Assembly (NCBI GenBank): GCA_026770585.1
Contig: MU646348.1
Span: forward strand, 599,189-610,484
Direction: 5' to 3'
Source: Baffinella frigidus
Lineage: Eukaryota; Cryptophyceae; Cryptomonadales; Baffinellaceae
DNA: 11,296 nt
Shown here: positions 6,970-11,296 of the stretch, piece after piece
How positions within the stretch are numbered: the stretch's first letter is position 1
Layout of the letters: each line of letters starts with the position of its first letter
Position numbers and translations under genes: made by a program
Notes under the pieces: generated by a model
What the model was told of the DNA's origin: nothing
The model's input: the letters and a program-made list of their open reading frames with translations, nothing else
Databases searched by the model: none

Positions 6970-7092
6970 GTACAGGGGTACCTCGCTCATAAGAAAGCGC
7001 CCTCCCCCCAGGACCAGCATAGGGCCCTAGGCATAGGCCTACTGTAGGGTCCTAGGGGGGTGCGGTTTCTTACGAGCGAGGTACCCCTGTAC
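6970..7092. mobile_element. Family-4 palindromic element, copy b
   Basis: Termini GTACAGGGGTACCTCGCTC on the left and GAGCGAGGTACCCCTGTAC on the right are perfect complements. The arm continues as ATAAGAAA against TTTCTTA with one mismatch. The interior TAGGGCCCTAGGCATAGGCC is shared with copies c and e. Confidence 0.85.
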
Positions 7093-7103
7093 CCGCACTA
7101 TGG

Positions 7104-7164
7104 ACATCGACACCCCCCTACCCGCAATAACTGGCAGGCACATCGATACCCCCCCCTACCCGCA
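7104..7164 (+). repeat. Direct repeat pair ACATCGACACCCCCCTACCC
   Basis: Two copies, 7104-7126 and 7140-7164, differ by a C/T change and C-run length. They lie in the spacer between family-4 copies b and c. Confidence 0.6.
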
Positions 7165-7212
7165 CCCCCTGTCCGCAGGGGAGTGCACCGTGCCCTGCTT
7201 CGGCGAGTGGAG

Positions 7213-7351
7213 GTACAGGGGTACAGTGGTACCTCGCTCATAAGAAACGCCCACCCCCCTGGGACCACCATAGGGCCCTAGCTAGGCATGCATAGGCCTA
7301 CTGTAGGGTTAGGGGGGGGCACGGTTTCTTATGAGCGAGGTACCCCTGTAC
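7213..7351. mobile_element. Family-4 palindromic element, copy c
   Basis: Terminus GTACAGGGGTAC is present on the left and GTACCCCTGTAC on the right. A short duplication (AGTGGTAC) is inserted in the left arm only. The arm reads CCTCGCTCATAAGAAA against TTTCTTATGAGCGAGG, a perfect match. Its right terminus is shared with or abuts copy d. Confidence 0.85.
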
Positions 7352-7465
7352 CTCGCTCGTAAGAACCCGCATCCTCCTAGGACCCTACAGCAGGCCTATG
7401 CCCAGGGCCCTATGGTGTTCCTAGGGGGAAGGGGGCGTTTTCTTGTGAGCGAGGTACCCCTGTAC
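7349..7465. mobile_element. Family-4 palindromic element, copy d
   Basis: TACCTCGCTCGTAAGAA pairs with TTCTTGTGAGCGAGGTA. It abuts copy c, using its right terminus as its own left end, which points to insertion into, or tandem formation at, an existing end. The interior AGGCCTATGCCCAGGGCCCT differs in order from copies b, c and e. Confidence 0.8.
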
Positions 7466-7542
7466 ATCACCTGGAGCTCCCCGCGGCGTGCTGGAAATAG
7501 CCACCACGCCCCCGCCGCCCCCCCCCCCCCGATCAACTACAT

Positions 7543-7708
7543 TAATAGGGTAACGGCCTGAAAATGGGGTAGTTAGGCATACGGCATTGCCTAGGACCTC
7601 CTACCGTAGCCCCAGGGATCCTAGGACCAAACAGTCTCGTCCTACGGTAGGAGGTCCTAGGCAATGCCGTAGGCCTAACTACCCCATTTTCAGGCCGTTA
7701 CCCTATTA
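7543..7708. mobile_element. Family-5 palindromic element, copy 1
   Basis: This 166-bp element ends TAATAGGGTAACGGCCTG on the left and CAGGCCGTTACCCTATTA on the right, with arms of about 65 bp through GCATTGCCTAGGACCTCCTA. ACAT flanks both sides (7539-7542, 7709-7712) as a candidate target-site duplication. A second copy is at 10323-10487. Confidence 0.85.
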
Positions 7709-7718
7709 ACATGTACCT

Positions 7719-7750
7719 GCGCCCCCCGAAGCAGCTTCCCGGGGGGTGCG
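7719..7750. repeat. GC-rich hairpin
   Basis: CGCCCCCCG and CGGGGGGTGCG pair around an 11-nt spacer, between the family-5 copy and family-4 copy e. Confidence 0.5.
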
Positions 7751-7753
7751 TTC

Positions 7754-7928
7754 TACAGGGGTACCTCGATTACAAGAAAACGCCACCCCCCTATCCTTTA
7801 GGTCCTTTAGGTTCTTCGAGCTCCCAACATAGGCGGATACCGGAACAGGACGACCATAGGGCCCTAGGCATAGGCCTACTGTAGGGTCCTACGGGGAGGC
7901 GTTTTCTTGTAATCGATGTACCCCTGTA
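7754..7928. mobile_element. Family-4 palindromic element, copy e (variant subfamily)
   Basis: Arms TACAGGGGTACCTCGATTAC and GTAATCGATGTACCCCTGTA, then AAGAAAACGCC against GGCGTTTTCTT. GATTACAAG replaces the GCTCATAAG of the other copies on both arms, so the two arms changed together. The interior carries about 60 extra bp (near 7797-7855) plus the shared CATAGGGCCCTAGGCATAGG block. Confidence 0.85.
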
Positions 7929-8037
7929 CGAAATCCTTTTGGAGTGGCTTACGCCCACCTGCGAGAGTCAGGGATTCAGGGGGAAGTGTGCGCGGAAGTG
8001 AGAAGACACGAAATACTGCCAATCGGTTGGACGCTCG

Positions 8038-8187
8038 GGATCTCACGGGGAAACGGTTTTAATTTAGAAGTTTTGATTCAATGAAAATTACTACACGAAT
8101 GCGTTAATATTACTAGTAAACCTCGTTATGTGTAGTAAATTTCATTGCCAGCAAGTTTTGAATTAAAACCGTTTCCCTGTGAGATCC
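8038..8187. mobile_element. Family-1 full-length palindrome
   Basis: The 150-bp element runs from GGATCTCACGGGGAAACGG to CCGTTTCCCTGTGAGATCC. Near-complete arms contain GGTTTTAATT and the core AATGAAAATTACTACACGAA. The loop reads GCGTTAATATTACTAGTAAA. This is the best example of the long form and defines the outer ends of the family. The 109 bp before it (7929-8037) hold nothing recognisable. Confidence 0.85.
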
Positions 8188-8273
8188 ATTGCGAGCCGTG
8201 GTCCAGAAACAAAACTATCCCCGGCAGGATACTAGCTCTGCCTCACTCGGGTTGACCGGCCATTCTCAAGTCG

Positions 8274-8343
8274 ACAAGCTGGGTTCCCGGTCAAAATCCG
8301 TCAACTTTACAAGCTGGGTTCGCGGTCAAAATCCGTCAACTTT
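8274..8343 (+). repeat. 35-bp tandem duplication
   Basis: Two adjacent 35-bp units start ACAAGCTGGGTTC and end GGTCAAAATCCGTCAACTTT, differing at one base. Confidence 0.85.
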
Positions 8344-8507
8344 GCGGAAAAGAGCGCGGGCTCACCAAACTGGTTATCCCAAATAGACTAAGACAGAGCG
8401 AGGAGTTGCGCGTGTTTTCACAGGGGGCGCGTGAAGGGTTGGGGCCACAGATGACTGGACGTGTGGACACGCCCGGTGTGCATATCGCGTATCGTGCGTG
8501 GACGGGG
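8344..8507. other. Spacer with nothing recognisable
   Basis: Open frames are present on both strands but none has a domain or coding bias that I can support. Confidence 0.4.
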
Positions 8508-8627
8508 CCGCCGAAGTGGACCAAATCGAGGACGCGACTTCAGCCATTTCCCGCCTGCAGACCGGAATGGCTCAAAAGCCCAACTAAACTCCAAAAGACA
8601 AAGCCACGATTTGGTCCACTTCGGAGG
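8508..8627. mobile_element. Foldback element, family 2 copy 2
   Basis: CCGCCGAAGTGGACCAAATCG pairs with CGATTTGGTCCACTTCGGAGG with one mismatch near the outer end. An inner pair AGCCATTTCCCG and CGGAATGGCT sits near the apex. The motif TGGACCAAATCG matches the arm of the foldback at 2467-2600, while the rest of the interior differs. Confidence 0.75.
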
Positions 8628-8634
8628 TCTGGCG

Positions 8635-8724
8635 TACCCGAGGCACTGCTTGCGGTTCATGGCGTGCTCGAAGGCTGAATTCTGCTTGGCCGCCTCGTCG
8701 ACTATCACCTCGATCCTGCTCGAA
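8635..8724 (-). pseudogene. Duplicated exon-like fragment, copy A
   Basis: This 90-bp block is repeated at 8855-8944 with two differences and a 220-bp offset. On the minus strand it reads SSRIEVIVDEAAKQ, then an N where copy B has T, then SAFEHAMNRKQCLGY. About nine in ten third codon positions are G or C. One of the two differences is silent and the other is Asn/Thr. A TAG stop lies in frame just upstream. An acceptor-like GAGCAG precedes it and a GT follows the CTCGG codon run, so it may be an exon. The protein is not recognised. Confidence 0.45.
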
Positions 8725-8748
8725 CCCGCTTTCTAAAAAAGGCGTCTG

Positions 8749-8818
8749 CCAACGAAATTTACCACACAATCTGATCATACTAGTAATAGTAAAGCGCGTG
8801 TGTAGTAAATTTCGTTGG
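8749..8818. mobile_element. Family-1 hairpin element between duplicated fragments
   Basis: Core arms CCAACGAAATTTACCACACA and TGTGTAGTAAATTTCGTTGG. Read on the minus strand the loop is GCTTTACTATTACTAGTATG, nearly the consensus, so this copy is inverted relative to 2310-2375. Imperfect outer arms extend to about 8726 and 8842. It fills most of the 130-bp gap between the duplicated exon-like blocks. Confidence 0.8.
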
Positions 8819-8854
8819 AGAGAAGCCCTGTTTGGAAAAGCTGTTCTGGGATGA

Positions 8855-8972
8855 TACCCGAGGCACTGCTTGCGGTTCATGGCGTGCTCGAAGGCGGAAG
8901 TCTGCTTGGCCGCCTCGTCGACTATCACCTCGATCCTGCTCGAATTCGTGTGCTGCACCTTCACATCTCCTG
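8855..8972 (-). pseudogene. Duplicated exon-like fragment, copy B
   Basis: The same block as 8635-8724 is extended upstream on the minus strand. It reads GDVKVQHTNSSRIEV and continues to CLGY. GDVKVQ-TNSS is repeated a second time at 9069-9102, in copy C. The frame is open and GC-biased at third positions. The unit is bounded to the right by telomere-like repeats, suggesting breakage or insertion there. It is unclear whether any part is expressed. Confidence 0.45.
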
Positions 8973-9068
8973 GTTCAGGGTTTGGGGTTCAGGGTTTAGT
9001 GTTTAGTGTTTAGTGTTTAGGGTCCAGGGTCCAGGGTCCAGGGTCCAGGGTCCATGGTCCATGGTTAA
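8973..9068 (+). repeat. Interstitial telomere-like 7-bp repeats
   Basis: A run of 7-bp-period units grades from TTCAGGG and TTTAGTG to TCCAGGG and TCCATGG. It separates two copies of the GDVKVQ-TNSS coding-like fragment (8939-8972, 9069-9102), as if inserted into or captured between duplicated ends. Confidence 0.8.
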
Positions 9069-9138
9069 GCTCGAATTCGTGTTCTGCACCTTAACGTCGC
9101 CTGCGCGGGCATCCGCGCCAAAAACGGACGCTCGGGGA
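9069..9138 (-). pseudogene. Exon-like fragment, copy C (upstream part)
   Basis: The minus strand reads ASVFGADARAGDVKVQNTNSS, sharing GDVKVQ-TNSS with copy B but lacking the SRIEV continuation, because telomere-like DNA follows. If copies C and B are overlapped they would describe one longer exon. This is an inference from the shared 34 bp. Confidence 0.35.
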
Positions 9139-9309
9139 CCTTGGTCGGATAGCGAGGGGGCAAATCGTTCGGGTAATTCTGGACTGGACTCCATTTTGGA
9201 CGTCACTTTTTGGTACAAACTGGACGCGACTGGTACGTGTCACGTCCGATTTCCGTAATTCGTACCCGAATTAAACAGATCCGTTGGCCCCCTCGCTATC
9301 CGACCAAGG
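9139..9309. mobile_element. Foldback with 23-bp perfect terminal inverted repeats
   Basis: CCTTGGTCGGATAGCGAGGG at 9139 begins a 23-bp arm perfectly complementary to 9287-9309. The interior is about 125 bp and only weakly symmetrical. I found no clear target-site duplication. It has no similarity to the other families here. Confidence 0.7.
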
Positions 9310-9359
9310 CACGATACGGGAACGTGCCTGGCCTCAAGATCGGGGACACGGAAGGGGGA

Positions 9360-9925
9360 CGTGCCTGGAGTCAGAAACATGATGATGGGGCGGGGCACGT
9401 GCACATTGTCGACCCAATTTTTTTTCCGGGGCAAGTCGACTTTTTGAAAGAGGGATGTAGTCCACCGAGGGGGACTTGCACCGGGGTTCAAGAAGATGAT
9501 GATGGGGCGGGACAGCAGCACGAGGACACGATATGGGAAAGTGCCTCGATTAAAAAAAAAGATGATGGACGGACACGCACCGGGGTTCAGGAACATGATT
9601 ATGGGGCGGGGGAGGTGCGCAGAGTATGTTGTATCAGAGTATAGTGTACCACTCAACTCAAGGCTTAAGGTTAAGGGCCTGTCTGGAACCCGGGTTCAAG
9701 AACATGATGGGGTGGGGCAAGTGCACGGGGACACAACACGGGAAAGTGCCTCGATCAAAACAAAAAGATGGACAGGCACGCACCGGGATTCAAAAATATG
9801 GGCAAGTGCACGGAGGGTCACGATACGGGTCACTGCCTCGATTAAAAAAAATGACGATGGACGGGCACGCACCGGGATTCAGGAACATGATGATGGGGCG
9901 GGGGAGGTGCACAGGGTCGACACCC
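9360..9925 (+). repeat. Minisatellite of about 100-bp units
   Basis: Six degenerate units begin near 9370, 9484, 9583, 9692, 9786 and 9872. Each has GGGTTCAGGAACATGATGAT or a variant, GGGGCGGGG, GTGCACAGGG, and most have GTGCCTCGATTAAAAAA plus GATGGACGGGCACGCACC. Lengths vary by indels, not in multiples of three, so the open frames across it are not taken as coding. The array is interrupted at 9621-9672. Confidence 0.8.
9621..9715 (-). repeat. Insert in the minisatellite, inverted copy of 10530-10605
   Basis: On the minus strand the stretch reads CTTAAGCCTTGAGTTGAGTG then TACTCTGATACAACATAC. The same sequence occurs on the plus strand at 10561-10610 and 10811-10890. The homology continues into the neighbouring minisatellite unit (CCTGTCTGGA, ATTCAGGAGCATGA-like), so unit plus insert were copied together in inverted orientation. 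Confidence 0.7.
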
Positions 9926-9994
9926 GCCGCCCCGCACGCCCGCGCCAGCGCCTGCTCTCGGGATTGCGGTTAAGGGGTTGGGAAAACCCCCAAA

Positions 9995-10143
9995 CGATTT
10001 CATACGAAAGCAGTTTTAATTCAAAACATTTGAGCAATGCCCTTTACTACGCATCATGATCTTTAATAGTAATATTAAAGCATTCGTGTAGTAATTTTCA
10101 TCGATTCCCAAGATTGTAAATTAAAACCGTTGTGACATGAGAT
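9995..10143. mobile_element. Family-1 full-length palindrome, diverged
   Basis: The core arms are TTTACTACGCATCATG-like on the left and GTGTAGTAATTTTCATCG on the right. The outer arms AGTTTTAATTCAAAAC and GTAAATTAAAACCGTT match those of the 8038-8187 element. On the minus strand the loop reads GCTTTAATATTACTATTAAA. Confidence 0.75.
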
Positions 10144-10158
10144 TCGGGTTTTGGGGGG

Positions 10159-10274
10159 TCGCCGCCCACCAGCGCCTACTCTCGGGATTCGGGATCACGA
10201 TTTAGGGATTCGAGATCACGATTTAGGGATTCGGGATCACGATTTAGGGTTTCGGGATTCGGGATCGCGATTGA
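10159..10274 (+). repeat. 21-bp tandem repeat GGGATTCGGGATCACGATTTA
   Basis: Three 21-bp units (10184-10204, 10205-10225, 10226-10246) are followed by a longer degenerate unit to 10274. The lead-in CCAGCGCCTACTCTCGGGAT also occurs near 9949 and, altered, near 11120, always followed by G-rich or telomere-like DNA. Confidence 0.85.
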
Positions 10275-10322
10275 GGCTTTACGCCACGCCAGGGCATGCG
10301 TGGGATTTGGGGTTGACGTGTT

Positions 10323-10487
10323 CATAGGGTAACGACCTGAAAATGGGGTATTTAGGCCTACGGTATTGCCTAGGACCTCCTACCGTAGCCCCAGGGATCC
10401 TAGGACCAAAAAGTCTCGGCCTACGGTAGGAGGTCCTAGGCAATGCCGTAGGCCTAACTACCCCATTTTCAGGCCGTTACCCTATTA
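10323..10487. mobile_element. Family-5 palindromic element, copy 2
   Basis: This is a near-identical 165-bp relative of 7543-7708, including the loop CCCCAGGGATCCTAGGACCA. The left end reads CATAGGGTAACGACCTG and the right end CAGGCCGTTACCCTATTA. GTGTT flanks both sides (10318-10322, 10488-10492) as a candidate target-site duplication. Confidence 0.85.
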
Positions 10488-10549
10488 GTGTTTCCCGGGT
10501 AGAATTAAGGTCGACGCCTGCCGGCCATCGTCATGCTCCTGAATCCAGG

Positions 10550-10890
10550 TCTGAGACAGGCCCGTAAGCCTCGAGTTGATTGATGAAATATACTCTGTTA
10601 CAACATACGCCGCCCCGATGAGCGTTTAGGGTTTAGGCCGAGCCAGGGTATACGTGGGATTTGCATACACTCTCGTTCGTGCTACAAGTGTTTAGATGGC
10701 TCATCGTGTTACATGTTTTTGAAATCTCGGCGGCAAAGAGCTCCAATTCCCACCATGTTTGACGTGTTTTTCGGGGAGGGGTCGACGCCCTTGAGTGATA
10801 CAATATACGCTGATATACCCTTAAGCCTTGAGTTGAGTGATACAATATACTCTGATACAACCTTAAGCCTCGAGTTGAGTGATACAATAT
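10550..10890 (+). repeat. GAGTTGAGTGATACAATATA repeats, four copies
   Basis: Units of about 45 bp near TTAAGCCTCGAGTTGAGTGA followed by TACAATATACTCTGATACAA occur at about 10561-10605, 10792-10825, 10827-10860 and 10862-10892. Shorter fragments (CTGATACAACACACG) lie at 11072-11114. The stretch 10611-10780 between them holds only a short telomere-like GTTTAGGGTTTAGG and nothing else recognisable. Confidence 0.75.
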
Positions 10891-10904
10891 TAATAGTGGG
10901 ACGT

Positions 10905-11054
10905 CATAACTATAGATTTGTGAAGTCGCTTTCGTGGTACAAATTATAAACCTCGGGATATTTAAAACTCGAAACGGCTCCAATACCTTTATAACAAGCC
11001 GATAGTTTTAAAACTTGTACCAGAAACGAGCGACTTTCCAAATCTATAGTTATG
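10905..11054. mobile_element. 150-bp AT-rich foldback
   Basis: CATAACTATAGATTTGTGAAG and its partner (CTTTCCAAATCTATAGTTATG) form the outer stem, continuing through AGTCGCT, TGGTACAA and TATAAACC with several mismatches, for about 50 bp per arm. It sits directly after the last GAGTTGAGTG unit and interrupts that repeat series. Confidence 0.7.
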
Positions 11055-11136
11055 AGCTTCGATTATGAATATAGTCTGATACAACACACGCCGCCTACTC
11101 TGATACAACACACGACCACGCCAGCGCCTGCTTCCG

Positions 11137-11296
11137 GGATGATTAGGGTTAGGGTTTAGGAAACCTCACTCGTTTGGGGTTTGTCGGGGTCAGGGTGCAG
11201 TAAACCCCAGACTTTCGGGGGTTGGGGCTTGGGGTTGGGGGTTTAGTGGTGAGGGGTGAGGGGTTTGGGGTGTGGGGTTTGGGGTGTGGGGTTTGG
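11137..11296 (+). repeat. Degenerate telomere-like G-rich end
   Basis: TTAGGGTTAGGGTTTAGG gives way to irregular GGGGTT-type DNA and then 14-bp units GGGTTTGGGGTGTG (11261-11274, 11275-11288, partial to 11296). The G-strand orientation fits a right-hand chromosome end or subtelomere. Multiple G runs could form quadruplexes. Confidence 0.7.

Noticed and set aside
6345-7561. Short plus- and minus-strand frames through the family-4 palindromes, such as those containing SEVPLY
   Set aside because: The peptides come from the inverted-repeat termini and recur with each element, so they reflect the repeat and not a gene.
8038-8187. Endogenous circular single-stranded DNA virus
   Set aside because: Only a loop motif resembles a viral origin. 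No replication-protein or capsid coding sequence exists in the window, and the stem and loop sizes differ.
9210-10059. Plus-strand open frames across the minisatellite
   Set aside because: Unit lengths vary by non-multiples of three, peptides do not stay in register between units, and no domain is seen.
112-10143. CRISPR array or integron attC cassette array
   Set aside because: Repeats are palindromic and irregularly spaced by hundreds to thousands of bases, lack uniform spacers, and the context is eukaryotic.

Overview
The window looks like nuclear DNA of a eukaryote, most likely a unicellular alga or similar protist. The one convincing gene has a spliceosomal GT-AG intron, GC-rich codon use and a chromatin-protein architecture. 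G-rich telomere-like tracts built on a TTTAGGG-type unit occur at both edges and in the interior. I see no operons, ribosome binding sites, rRNA or tRNA. I cannot name the species.

Layout. 1-1440: telomere-like start, then a mosaic of tandem and dispersed repeats with four hairpin elements. 1440-3215: a chain of foldback (palindromic) elements and short tandem arrays, ending in a 150-bp palindrome with perfect arms. 3215-4500: GC-rich low-repeat DNA holding a possible broken coding relic on the minus strand (3727-4191). 4500-4928: AT-rich, then GC-rich leader. 4928-6316: a two-exon gene for an HMG-box-like protein with a lysine-rich N-terminus and an acidic pentapeptide-repeat C-terminus. 6360-7930: a string of five related palindromic elements (family 4), interrupted by one copy of a second family (family 5). 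7930-9310: more foldbacks, plus duplicated exon-like fragments on the minus strand. 9310-10160: a roughly 100-bp minisatellite and another hairpin element. 10160-11296: short tandem repeats, a second family-5 copy, a 150-bp foldback and a degenerate telomere-like G-rich end.

The dominant theme is inverted-repeat DNA. About 13 sites belong to one hairpin family (called family 1 here), with core arms CAACGAAATTTACTACAC and GTGTAGTAAATTTCGTTG around an asymmetric loop of about 30 nt. The loop core resembles GCTTTANTATTACTAGTATG. The apex is better conserved than the outer arms, which is unusual for a miniature inverted-repeat transposon. No transposase, reverse transcriptase or replication protein gene is present, so all mobile elements here would be non-autonomous. 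Functionally the window holds one expressed-looking gene embedded in repeats, plus gene debris.
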